Shown here one piece after another: positions 31,329 to 41,193 of a stretch of 64,000 nucleotides of DNA (position 1 is its first letter; each line of letters begins with the position of its first letter). Below the pieces are notes generated by a model that did not search any database, was not told where the DNA came from, and saw nothing but the letters and a program-made list of their open reading frames with translations. The stretch comes from Pythium myriotylum (Eukaryota > Oomycota > Peronosporomycetes > Pythiales > Pythiaceae), in NCBI GenBank assembly GCA_023091665.1, contig JALJCQ010000011.1, forward strand, positions 372,001 through 436,000. The letters run 5' to 3'. The translations under genes were made by a program, and so were the position numbers.

Positions 31329-32538
31329 TCATTCACTTCTCTTTGTCCAGATCGTGAGATCTCGGTCAGCTACGGTCGCGACGTATTCCTGGCTCGGATG
31401 GATGCTCAGTCCAAGAACCACAGACGGCGTCGCAGCAGCCTTCCAGCTATCTACTCGCTCTTGTGTGTTGATGTCCCACGCAACGACACGACCGTCTTCT
31501 GAACCACTCAGCAGCAACCCCTTGCCACCGTCCGACAGGAATCCAGCCGAGATGCAGTATCTCTTATTCACGTGGCCCTCGTAAAGCTTCAGGCGTTCTG
31601 GTTTGTTCGGCGTCTTGAAGTCCCACAGCGATAGTCGGCCATCCATCGTACCAACCAGCAGAAACTGGCTGTTGGGCGTGAACCTCGCGAGCGTCGCGGG
31701 CACGCTCGGCTCCAAGATGATCTCGCGGAGACACTGCATCGTCGCGACGTCCCACACGCGCACGAGTCCGTCGTAGCTGGAGGTCGCGAGCAGCGTGCCG
31801 TCGTGGTTGAAGTCGACGCACGAGACGGGCTCTTGGTGGGCCGAGAGTTGGTAGAGACACCGACCCGTGCGAACGTCCCACAGACGAACCGTCTCGTCGA
31901 ACGAGCCGCTCGCGATGATCGATCCTTGCGGGTTGAACTCGCAGCAGAACACGTAGGTCGCGTGGCCGTCGTCGCCTCCGTCGGCGGCCGCGCTCATGGC
32001 TGCGGAGCTTGCGCCGCCGCTCGACCGCGCGCTCGCCGACTCCTGCGCCAGCCCGCTGAAGAGGAAGCTGCTGTTGTGGGTCGGCGTGCCCAGCACGGAG
32101 ACGCACTTTTGCTCGGCGACGTCCCAGAGCCGCAGCGTGCGGTCGTCGGACGCCGACACGAGGTAGGCGCCGTCGCGCGACCACGCGACGTCCGAGATGC
32201 CCTGGTCGTGGCCGCGCAGCACGGCGAGCGGCTGCGGCTGCGGCGGCGCGTGCGTGGCGCTGTCATCGGTCGTCGGGGCGTCTCGTGGCGACGACGACGC
32301 GCCCAGAAGCGTCTCGGTGGACCAGACCTTGACCGTGCTGTCCGCCGCTGTGGTGTGGAGCATGCAGAGTCAGAACGACGGAGACGGAGCTGCTCAGCGG
32401 CTACAGCGACCTACAGCTCGTGGCGATGAACGCGCCGTCGCGCGAGAACTTGACGCTGGAGATGGGCTTGGCGTGGGCCGCCGGCATCGCGCAGGCCGCG
32501 CGCCACGGCGACGACGGCGCCGGCTCGGTCGACGCCAT
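31329..32538 (-). CDS. WDR5: WDR5-like WD40 protein (COMPASS/SET1 core)
   Basis: Two exons (32415-32538, 31329-32347) with a 67-bp intron give 380 aa. The seven-bladed WD40 propeller has strong WDR5 signatures: FNPQGSIIASGSFDETVRLW; DFNHDGTLLATSSYDGLVRV; YCISAGFLSDGGKGLLLSGS. A histone-H3K4 methyltransferase scaffold role is known for the family. There are low-complexity insertions between the first blades (SSPRDAPTTDDSATH; SASARSSGGASSAAMSAAAD) that are absent from animal WDR5. The ATG at 32538 is chosen because the exon-1 frame gives the N-terminal blade (HAKPISSVKFSRDGAFIATS). Confidence 0.88.
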
Positions 32539-32686
32539 GATGGCTCTTACGGCGTCGAATGGAGCCACCTCGATTATTACTACTACCGGTATTACTACTA
32601 CTACCTGGTAGTAAGCATTTTTCCTTTATTTCAGTACGTTTTCCTCATTTCTCCCCTCTACAAAATCGCACACACGGCCTGCCTGT

Positions 32687-34615
32687 CTACACGGCTGCAG
32701 CGAAGACGCCTGGGGCGTAGACGGCGTTGCTGGCCTTGGTCTTGAGCCAGCACGTGCCGCCGTTGAAGTCTGTCCACGAGAAGCCCGCGCAGATCCCACT
32801 GAAGGCCCGGCAGTGGCCGCAGCAGTCCATGGGGCCGGCCGCCGGCAGGTTCGCCAAGTCGTTCCCCGGGAAGTCGGCGTTGAACTGCAGCGCCTGGCAC
32901 TTGTAGGCCACGCCCGAGCGGAAGTAGGCCGAGCCGTCGGGTGCAGGAGCCTGCAGCTGCGGCTTGGCTGCGCGTGCCTTCTTCATGAAGCACGAGCCGC
33001 CGTGGAACTGCGTCCACGTGTACGCGTTGCAGTTGGCGTGGCTGAAGCAGAGGTCGCAGCACTCCTCGGCGCTCGCCGCGAGCGTGCGCAGCAGATCGTT
33101 GCCCGGGAAGTCGACGTTGTTCTCGGGCGTGAGGCAGAAACCATCTGCGACCTCTTGCTTGGAGACCAACACGGCCGACGCGATGTTGAGCCCGGCAGGA
33201 CGCTCGCCGTCCACGCTCGACTTGAGCCGGCAGACCGGCGTGAGGTTGGCTTGGTCGTAGACGTAGGCCTTGCAGCCCGGCTCGCGGCGGCAGATTGGGC
33301 CGCACTGGTTGGGCGTGAACTGCAGCAGAGTGACGGTCTTGAGGTCGGCTCCGAGGATCTCGATGCCGTAACGGAACGGCCCTGGACGTGTCGAGTCGAA
33401 CGACGACGGCATTTCCCACTTGAAGAGCGGGTACGTGTTCCACTGCTCGATGCCGGCCGCGCCATACACGTGACCTTGGTACCCACGCTCGATGTAGCCG
33501 TAGCCGTTCTCGCCCCAGTACTGCCCGACCGAGTTCTTGACCTTCCAATATGGCACACCGTTCCTCGTTCCGAAGCCAACAATGAGCAGGTCGTGATGGG
33601 TCTTGTATCCTTCCCAACTCGTCGGTGTCGGGCAGCCGTTCTGGTCACCGCGCATGACACCGCCCGTGTAGTACTGCAAGGCCGGGCAGAGATAGATCAT
33701 GGCCGTCACAGCGCGCTCTCGCACGATTGCTTCAAGGTCCTGGTGGTTTGGGAAATGGTTCTGCACAAACGACGCGACTTGGAGGTCCGGCTTGTCGCAC
33801 CACACGCCTGGGTCGTCCATGCGCGTGCACGGTCGCGGCTCGTAGTCGGCCCGCGTGTACGGCAGCGACGCCTCTGTGCAGACTGAGCCGCCGTTGTAGT
33901 TGACGATCCAGTCGAAGGCGTTCGGCGTCACGCCATGGTCGCAGCTCTGCATCTCACCACACGTGAGGACGTCTTGCTTCGACAACTGATACAGATGGCC
34001 CGTGTTCGACCGCACACAGTAGCCCGTCTCGATCGAGCCAACGGCGGCAAAAACCCAACCGGCATTGCAAGCTCCTTCGTGCTGCACGGGGGATACGCAG
34101 CCGTAACGCTCCCAATCGACCTCGGCTGAGTCAGCGAAAATGGCTCCAACTGCCTCGGTACTGGCTGCGCGGAATCCACTCGTTTTGGCCTTGAGATCGG
34201 TCTGCGGAGGTGGAGTTGAAGCGTTCGTCGCTGCTCGAAAGTCCTCGACGACACTCGTATCCAGCGGGACTCGCGATGTGGCGCCTGTGCGCGACGCAAA
34301 CTCGTCGAACGTGAGCAGTGCAAACGGCGTGTCGAGCGAGAGCCGAGCGGTCGGCTGATCCTGCTGGAGACGCGCGATGGCGGCCTTGGCGTTCACGAAG
34401 CGGGCGATCTCGTCGTCGGTGACCTGGTCCGTCGGACTCGCGAGGTACCCGCGTACCCTGGCCTCCTGGCCCACCGGACTGGCCTTCCACGCGACCAGCT
34501 CGGCCTTGATTGAGGTCAGCTCAGCGTCCGTGAGTCCCAAGGCAGCCGACGACGACGCGGTGACGAGCGACAGTGTCGCTGCCAACAAAGTCACAACCGA
34601 GACCACTCGCATCAT
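32687..34615 (-). CDS. Secreted papain-like (C1A) pseudoprotease with PAN domains, copy A
   Basis: 642 aa, intronless. A signal peptide (ends near SLVTASSS) is followed by an I29-like propeptide region (residues about 27-110, FALLTFDEFASR). The papain fold starts near 166, then three PAN/apple modules follow (about 400-470, 490-550, 570-640; PGNDLLRTL, CCDLC, TWTQFHGGSC, FSWTDFNGGTCWLK). The active-site segment reads VQHEGACNAGWVF: the family has QG-x-C-G-S-C-W, so the catalytic Cys is Gly186 and the oxyanion Gln is Glu. His341 (THHDLLIVGFG) and Asn361 (VKNSVGQYWGENGYGY) are kept. It is therefore probably catalytically dead; PAN modules bind proteins or carbohydrates, so an extracellular binding or decoy role is inferred. 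It is paralogous to 41194-43071. Confidence 0.87.
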   Translation of the reverse strand: MMRVVSVVTLLAATLSLVTASSSAALGLTDAELTSIKAELVAWKASPVGQEARVRGYLASPTDQVTDDEIARFVNAKAAIARLQQDQPTARLSLDTPFALLTFDEFASRTGATSRVPLDTSVVEDFRAATNASTPPPQTDLKAKTSGFRAASTEAVGAIFADSAEVDWERYGCVSPVQHEGACNAGWVFAAVGSIETGYCVRSNTGHLYQLSKQDVLTCGEMQSCDHGVTPNAFDWIVNYNGGSVCTEASLPYTRADYEPRPCTRMDDPGVWCDKPDLQVASFVQNHFPNHQDLEAIVRERAVTAMIYLCPALQYYTGGVMRGDQNGCPTPTSWEGYKTHHDLLIVGFGTRNGVPYWKVKNSVGQYWGENGYGYIERGYQGHVYGAAGIEQWNTYPLFKWEMPSSFDSTRPGPFRYGIEILGADLKTVTLLQFTPNQCGPICRREPGCKAYVYDQANLTPVCRLKSSVDGERPAGLNIASAVLVSKQEVADGFCLTPENNVDFPGNDLLRTLAASAEECCDLCFSHANCNAYTWTQFHGGSCFMKKARAAKPQLQAPAPDGSAYFRSGVAYKCQALQFNADFPGNDLANLPAAGPMDCCGHCRAFSGICAGFSWTDFNGGTCWLKTKASNAVYAPGVFAAAV

Positions 34616-34950
34616 AGCTCAAACGCGGCGAGTCCAAGAATGCGATCGGCACTGCATGGACGGAGCTCTTCGTCGGGGAAGCGACGACGTGACCGTGTCC
34701 CTCCCTCTGCCATGGCGCTTCCGCTTGCGACTGCGATCGGGAAGCGAGGTCTCTTCCACTGCCCACTCTTTTGGTCGATCGCGTAAGTGATCCCATCACG
34801 CTGGACTCGGCGCACGTGCCACTCTCGGTCGGCAGTTCCCTCTGATTTATCGTATCCCACCCACGGACAAGACGAGGAGACTGATGAGCCGTCAGTCACC
34901 TAGCGTGGACCCGCCTCCGTTGCGCGGCACGCAGCAACGAGGCCTGTCCG
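34616..34950. other. Divergent promoter region (papain-like A / DNAAF5)
   Basis: 335 bp between divergent start codons. A GCATTCT initiator-like sequence lies about 25-30 bp upstream of the papain-like ATG on the minus strand. Short frames here (including one ATG at 34884 on the plus strand leading to 55 codons) are not convincing genes. Confidence 0.5.
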
Positions 34951-37661
34951 GTGTCTTCCAACCCCATCGTGATGGTTACTCGACAGGGTTACGATCCGCG
35001 AAAGGACGCGAGGTCTCTTTCGATGGATCCGCTTGTGCACTTCTGTATTGAGCTGGAAGTGATCATGGTGGACGCAGTGTGGGAGGAGATGCAGCGAGAG
35101 GCTTCGCGCGTCGACGTCTCGAAACTTCTTTCGAGATCCATGGCCTCGACCAAGACCAAGCGAGCCAAGCCCACTACAGCACCATCTAAGTCAAGATCTC
35201 TCGTGAGCAAGGACTTGGCAAAGCTCAGCATTGATGTACGAACAGAAACAAAGTCAGGGAGGCAGCTTGAGCGCCCAGAGACGGCCGAGCCATTCTCGCT
35301 CTCGAAGGAGCTCAATCGGCTCGCCGACGAGAGGCCGAGTGTACGCAAGCAAGCCGCGCTGACGCTTGAGACCCACTTACTCCGCGAAGCGAATGAGAAC
35401 GGAAACGATTCAGACGACCAGAGTCTCAGCGAGATTGCAAAGCCGCTCTTCAAACGCTTCAATGACCCGATTGAGAAGGTCCGTGAGGTCTGCATCAAAA
35501 TCTCAACCAAGCTCGTGGCGGCGGAGGAAGATCTGCTGCGAGTGCTCCCGTATCTCATGCCGGCGATCGCGAACCGCATTAACTCACAGTGGGGATACGA
35601 CGAAGAGAATCAAGTGTTTACGCGTGACCAGTTCCTCCACGACGCCTTCAAACGCGGCCGAGTCTTCGTCAAGGAAGAGGAGGTCACTCGCATCAAGCCA
35701 ACTGAGCCGTCGGAAGAGATCCGTCTTCTCTTTCTGGATCTCATAGCCGCGCTTCTTCAAAACATCTTTGCTCGTAACGCATCATCCATTCTGCACGCGT
35801 ATGTGTTTGATATCTTGCTAATCCTTGTGGCAAGTGTCAACGATGACTTCCACGACATTAACATTCGCGCATGCGGGATCTTACAGAAGCTGTGCAATAA
35901 CATGGTAAGCGTCATGAAGCACTTTACTGTGGGTTTCGTTCGTGCATCCAAGCACTTGCTCATCCACCGCCTCGCACGCGTCCGGGTTGCTGGAATCGAG
36001 TGCATCCGGGCGCTTGTCGCCTGTCCAAACTTCGAAAAGTGTAAAGGCAGCGGCACCGAATCCATTGTCGATCTGATCGGCCACCGCGACGAAAACGTGA
36101 TCCCCATTGCTGCGTTCTACACCGGAGAGGTGAGATTCAACTTCTTTGCGAAGTTGGACCAAGACTCGAATCCACTCGTGCGAAACGCATTCTACGCTCT
36201 CATCGAGGATTGGATCTTGAACCTCCCAGATCGATATGACCACGAGTCTCGATTGATGCCGTACTTGCTGAGCGCCGTGTCCGATGAACTAGACGAGATC
36301 TCTCAGCGTGCTATGCGTACGCTCGAAGAGCTCGGCAAACGCTACGAGCAAGAGCACGGCGAGGAGGTGATCGAGATGAAGCAGTACGGCGTTGACGGCA
36401 TGAACCCGACGTACAACTACCGTAAACGGCTTCCCGCACCTTTCTTCGACAATCGTCCGTCCCTTGGCACGCGGTTATACGTGCGCGGCCGCACGCGTCG
36501 CTTTCTGAACCCTCTTCTACGCGAGCTTGAGAATTGGCAGTCACCAACACGAGCACATGCCGTGCGACTACTGAAATCTGTGCTGGTGTTTGGAGAGGAG
36601 ACCATCACGGTGGACGCGCACACCCTCATCCAGACGCTCCTCAAGTCATGGAGCAAGGAAGGTGCCAAGAATGCTGTCCATTTCCAGGAGATTGCGGATT
36701 TGGTTGGTCGCTTTGTCGCTCCGAAAACGTACCTTCCGTTGATGCTTCCACGTATCCGAGGAGAGGAAGATATCGTCGGCTCTGTCATCTCGCCTGAAAT
36801 TATCGGCTCGGCACTTGAGCTGTTTGGTCACGTGATGGGCGGTTCTCTGGATAAGATGCTGCTCCCTCATGTTCAAGCGATCGTGGAGGTTCTCTGTTGT
36901 GCAAACGTTGTGGCGTTTGAGACCTCGAGAGTCAAAACAGCACGAGCGAGGCTGTTGTTGCAGATCACAGAACTGCTTCAGAGTACGTACGCCTTGTCGT
37001 CTTCTTTCAAGTAATTGCAAACACTGACCGTGTATTTGGTAATGCAGGACGAGGTCGAGATGCGGTGTCTGCTTTTTATCTCGAACACGGACGTCTGCCC
37101 AGTCTCGAAAAGATCTTCGAGCAGATCTTTGAGATGGCAGTCTCGTTGACTCCTGATCAGAACTCCGACACGGCACAACTGTAAGTCTATCTCGTGGATG
37201 ATCGAACGCGAAATTGGACCAACCCTTACGCATGCTGTGATAGTGCAATGTCGACACTCGCAGTCCTCAGGGACGTCGAGGGGCGCGCTACCATCGCCAG
37301 CCTGTACGAAACCCACTTCGACGCGTGCTTTTCTCGAGCAGCGTCCCAGGTCGAGTCGCGCTCGGAGCTCCACTGGAAGCCGACTCAGTGCGAACAGCTT
37401 GTGATCGGTCAACTCCTACAGCACGTATCAGTGGAGATGCCGCCACAGCGGCTCGAGCTTGTCTGCTCACACTTTGAAGCCATTCTTCTCGACGCCGAAA
37501 CAAACGCGAAGCCGACCGCCGCGCGCACTCGCCATTACCAGCAGCTTGTCTGCAGCCTCTCGGCACGCTTTGCGTCTGCAAACGGCGTGCCGGAGCCTCT
37601 CCAGCGCCTGGTCACCATGGTCGACGCCTCCGTCGCAGTCGAGAACGCCACGGCCGCCTAG
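34951..37661 (+). CDS. DNAAF5: Dynein axonemal assembly factor 5 (HEATR2)
   Basis: Three exons (34951-36982, 37048-37180, 37244-37661) with 65- and 63-bp introns give up to 860 aa. Consecutive HEAT repeats fill the protein (LNRLADERPSVRKQAALTLE; DPIEKVREVCIKISTKLVAA). The HEATR2-specific block includes NRPSLGTRLYVRGRTRRFLN and LKSVLVFGEETITVDAHTLI. The factor assembles outer and inner dynein arms in the cytoplasm before flagellar import, matching DRC10 elsewhere in the window. The start is uncertain: conserved HEAT sequence begins only about 110 residues in, and later Met codons are possible. Confidence 0.9.
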
Positions 37662-37739
37662 CCAGCCAACCCGCTCTTTTTGCACAAACCAAAACACACC
37701 CAAACGGTTTCTATTTCTCGTTTGCTCTTCTCTGGTCGT

Positions 37740-38075
37740 CTACTGGTCTTTCTTGGTCTCTTGCGGCGCGGCGTCGGCCACCTGCTTCTTGTCGGCGAGC
37801 CACCGCTGGCGCACGGCGAGACTCCAGAGGAAGCACGGGAGAAAGGGCGCGACGACGATGTAGAAGCCGTCGAGCGCCGTCGTGAAGCGCTGGCCCACGA
37901 ACAGCGCGACGCTGAGCAGCGCGAAGGCGCCGTAGACGCCGGCCACGAAGTCGTAGTTGATGGTCGACGACGGCGAGAGCAGGCCCATGGCGCACGAGGT
38001 GAGGAGATCGGAGCTGCTCACGAGGTCACCCAGGCCCGGACAGGGCGTACAGTGGGGTTCAGTATAGTGCCCCAT
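37740..38075 (-). CDS. Small two-pass membrane protein, unknown
   Basis: 111 aa from the ATG at 38075. It has two hydrophobic segments (FVAGVYGAFALLSVALFVGQ and FYIVVAPFLPCFLWSLAV) and a charged Lys/Gln-rich C-terminal tail (DKKQVADAAPQETKKDQ). It resembles no family I can name. The gene is squeezed between DNAAF5 (convergent, 78 bp) and the laminin-B-like gene (divergent, 53 bp between starts), which supports a real gene with a bidirectional promoter. The frame is open further upstream, but that part would overlap the neighbouring gene. Confidence 0.55.
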   Translation of the reverse strand: MGHYTEPHCTPCPGLGDLVSSSDLLTSCAMGLLSPSSTINYDFVAGVYGAFALLSVALFVGQRFTTALDGFYIVVAPFLPCFLWSLAVRQRWLADKKQVADAAPQETKKDQ

Positions 38076-38128
38076 GAGGGAGTATATCCATTCTCTGCAG
38101 CAGATCTTGAAAGGACGCGAGTACGAAT

Positions 38129-39349
38129 ATGCGCGTGCTGTTGGTGGTGGCGGTGGCGCTGCTGCTGCGAGCAGGAGACGCCGACAGGTGAGAGAGAAAG
38201 AGCGTTCGCTCGCGGCCGAGGGTTGCGCTGAGCGACGGCGAGCCGCAGGCCAGTGGCGAAGAACCTCGTGTACCACGTGAACCCCGGCGACGAGGCCGTG
38301 ATCGTCTTCAAAGGCTTCAACCTCGACGGCGCCAAGGTGCAGCTCCGCGACTCGAGTGCGTTTTGGTGGGGGAAAGGACGCTCACGGTGGATGTGGCGGC
38401 AGCTGACGCCGACGATCACGTCGCTGCCCGAGAGCGGCGAGCTGTACCAGCTCTCCCAGGTCTTCAGCGACTACGGGTACGACCCCAAGCGAGATGTCAG
38501 TCCGATCACAAAAGTGCCGGCCGTCGTGACGGGCTCCAAGAACCGCGCGGTCTTTCTACGGTCGATATATGGCGGCGCCTCGGTCTTCGACAAGGTAGGC
38601 GTGGTGTGTTACTGTGGATGGGGCTGGTTCTAAGTCCAGACAAGTATGCCGAGTTTCGATACACCATGTCCAACGCAGCAGGCGAAGTATCGAACGAAGG
38701 CATCGTGGTGATTACTAGAGACGAGCGTTTAGTGTTAAGCGCATTTGATGGCGGTATCGACAACTGGGGCATCGTCTCGAACGGTAACACCGCACGCCCT
38801 CAGTACCAGCAGCTCACGCGTGGGAGATTGCTTAGTTACTACATCTACGGCCTCGATGCTGTCATCCATCGACAAGAGAATGGCGACGACGCGATGCGCT
38901 GGTACTTTACTGCGCCACCGAAGTTCCTCGGGAATCAGTGGGCCTCGTACGGCGGGTCGCTGGATTTTGTGCTTTCGTCAGCCGAAGGCAGCTTTGACCA
39001 AGGGAATCTTAACCTCGACGGCAAAGGAAACCTGGCGATCATTGAATGCTCCACCTGCAAGATGAACGCCGGCATTACTCTTGCGATGCCACTAAGTAAA
39101 ACGTTTTCGTACGATGGAATGACGACCCAGTTCAGTTTGCCGCTGAATGAACGCGCTGGGTGGCTCAAAGACCCGAAGAACGTTGTGCTCTCGTGGACTG
39201 TACCGAGCCAATGCGAGATGGTGAGTGTTCTCTCGGCAATCTCGTCGCTTCGAATTCTAGGAGATTTCACCCGAGGCTACGAGACGGTCGCGCTCGATAA
39301 CGTGGTCATCAAGCACGGCCAGGGCCAGCCGCGGGCGTGCTACACGTAG
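38129..39349 (+). CDS. Secreted protein with cadherin-like and laminin-B-like domains
   Basis: Inferred exons are 38129-38187, 38249-38336, 38403-38594 and 38645-39349 (347 aa). The 66-bp intron 38337-38402 has a weak donor (GTGCAG) and is in frame, so it could be retained; the 50-bp intron ends at an unusual AAG acceptor. A signal peptide (MRVLLVVAVALLLRAGDA) comes first. A cadherin-like beta domain (about 25-135; ITSLPESGELYQL, NEGIVVI) precedes a laminin-IV/B type domain (about 150-330; WYFTAPPKFLGNQWASYGGS; SLRILGDFTRGYETVALDNV). Extracellular, probably cell-wall or matrix adhesion; the ligand is unknown. Confidence 0.75.
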
Positions 39350-39409
39350 CGCAAAGTCAAAATTTGAGGTTCATTTCGCTCAAAATATACAATGCCAGGC
39401 CTGCAGCAT

Positions 39410-40646
39410 CTATCTTTTCGGCGGCGGCAGCTCCTGCACGCTCGGAAAGAGGAACTCGGATTGGATCGGGTAGTGGTCAGACGGGTATCGACCGTTGCGG
39501 TCCTCAGTGATGACTTCGGTCACGAGCACCTGCATTTGCGGGCGATAGAAGATCCAGTCAATGTGCATCTCTGCCGGAGTCGCTCCGCGCTCGCCGTCGT
39601 TGTGGATTCCCGCCCAGCCGTGGTACGTGTAGGAGACCGTGCCGATCTTCTCCTTGGCCTCCGGCCAGGCTTCCAGCAGCTGAGGGCCGTCCGAGTCCTT
39701 TGTGAAGTAACTGTACGTGCTCGTGTGGCGGTACGTGTTGAAGTCGCCGACAAGGAACAGCGGTGCATCGGGCGTCTTGGTGATTTTCTGGATGCGCTCC
39801 CAGAGCAGCCGCGAGCCTTCAGCGCGGGACGTCGCACCAACGTGGTCGAGCTGCGTGTTGAAGAAGTAAAACTCTTGCTTGGTCGCGTGGATGCGGAACT
39901 TGCACCAGGTCACGAGGCGCACACAAGCGGCGTCCCAGCCCTTGGTGTTGGCCGTGTCGGGGGTCTCCGAGAGCCAAAAGTTGCCGCCTTCGAGGAACTC
40001 GACGACTTTGGTGTCGTAGAAAATCTGCTCAAACTCGCCATTTTCCTCGCGCTCGATGCCGTAGCGCTCGTACGGGTGCTTGAGAAGACTCTGCACAGGA
40101 CATGGTCACACTCGTTAAGCCTCGACCCCCACCTCACAGCAGAAAAAGATACCAACGTACATGGAGCTCTGCGAGCTGGTCCTTGAGTCCTTCCTGCGTG
40201 CCCATGATCACCGGGTGGTACCGGTTGATGATGTCCGCGACGTGGTCGCGGCGGTAGGACCACCCGTTGAAGCCGTCGTTGCCGCCGGCGAAGCGCAGGT
40301 TGAACGTCATGACCTTGAAACTCATGGGCGACAAGACGGCCTCGGCCGCGCGGCCGCCCTTGAGTCGCGGCACGAGAGCGTTGCCGTTCGCGACGCCGAG
40401 CGGCGAGCCGCCTGCCGCCGGCGGTGCGCCGGGCAGCATCTTGTAGCCCACGAAGAGCAGGAAGCAGAAGAGCGTGCCGACGACGACGAAGACGCGGTCC
40501 TGCAGCGACGAGCCGGCGCCCGCGCCGCGGCTGCCGCCGCCGCGACGGCGCGCGCCGCTGGCCGAGGCGCTGGCGCCGAAGTCCGCGTGGCGGTACGGGT
40601 TGCGCGGCGCGCTGCTGCTCGGGAAGAACGCGTCGAAGCCGTTCAT
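39410..40646 (-). CDS. Membrane-anchored endonuclease/exonuclease/phosphatase (EEP) protein
   Basis: Two exons (40161-40646, 39410-40090) with a 70-bp GTACGT...TGTGCAG intron give 388 aa. A Ser/Ala/Gly-rich cytoplasmic N-terminus and a single anchor (FVVVGTLFCFLLFVGYKML) predict a type II membrane protein with the catalytic domain outside or in the lumen. EEP metal/active-site motifs are present: MTFNLRFAGG, IMGTQEGL, FLVGDFNTY, MHIDWIFYR and the terminal YPSDHYPI. The substrate (sugar, lipid or nucleic-acid phosphodiester) cannot be assigned. It is the intact paralogue of the broken gene at 23718-25003, which lacks this intron. Confidence 0.87.
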
Positions 40647-41193
40647 CGCGCACTGCTGCTTCGTGGCGGCATCTGGCCACGCCCGTTGAGGAGCTCTTCG
40701 ACTCAGATGCGTTACGAACGTTCTCAGATTCGTCGCCAGGTCGGTTCGTAACGACCGGTTCCTTGTTGGCGAAGAGCTCTTCGAAGGAAGATCGCAGCAC
40801 GCGGGAAGTCGAGGCCTTTGATGCATGATACTGGATTCCGTGGCGTGCGAGGGGCGGCGGCGTGTCTGTCCATTCGCGCCGACTAATCCGCCTGATACAG
40901 TGTTGCATCACTGCAACCGACGGCTCGAGGTTCCGAGGTGGACGGGCGAGCAGGTGCTTCCGCTGCTGACCGAATGGAATCAGACCTCGGGCTCTGATAT
41001 ACGAGCCCAATGCACGCTCCGGTTGCTGGGAAGTGCGCGCTTCGCGGGCTGATATGCCAAGCTCAAGAGGCAGTCGGTCTGCGCAATCGCTCGTAGTCGT
41101 GGTCTGCGCCACCAGTTCATCGCCACCACCAACCATGAGCGAGAGCGAGAGAGTTCTCACTCGGCGATTCGCCTGCCAAACCCCAAGTCAGCC
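40647..41193. other. Divergent promoter region (EEP / papain-like B)
   Basis: 547 bp between divergent starts; only short low-quality frames. TTCTCACTCGGCGATTCG at about 41153-41170 could be part of the initiator for the papain-like gene. Confidence 0.5.

Noticed and set aside
34612..34899. 95-codon minus-strand frame upstream of papain-like A
   Set aside because: It overlaps the leader and start of the papain-like gene in another frame, has no domain, and does not extend the protein.
39221..39260. Possible 40-bp GTGAGT...CTAG intron in the laminin-B-like gene
   Set aside because: Removing it destroys the downstream frame (ILGDFTRGYETVALDNV), which is clearly coding when read through.
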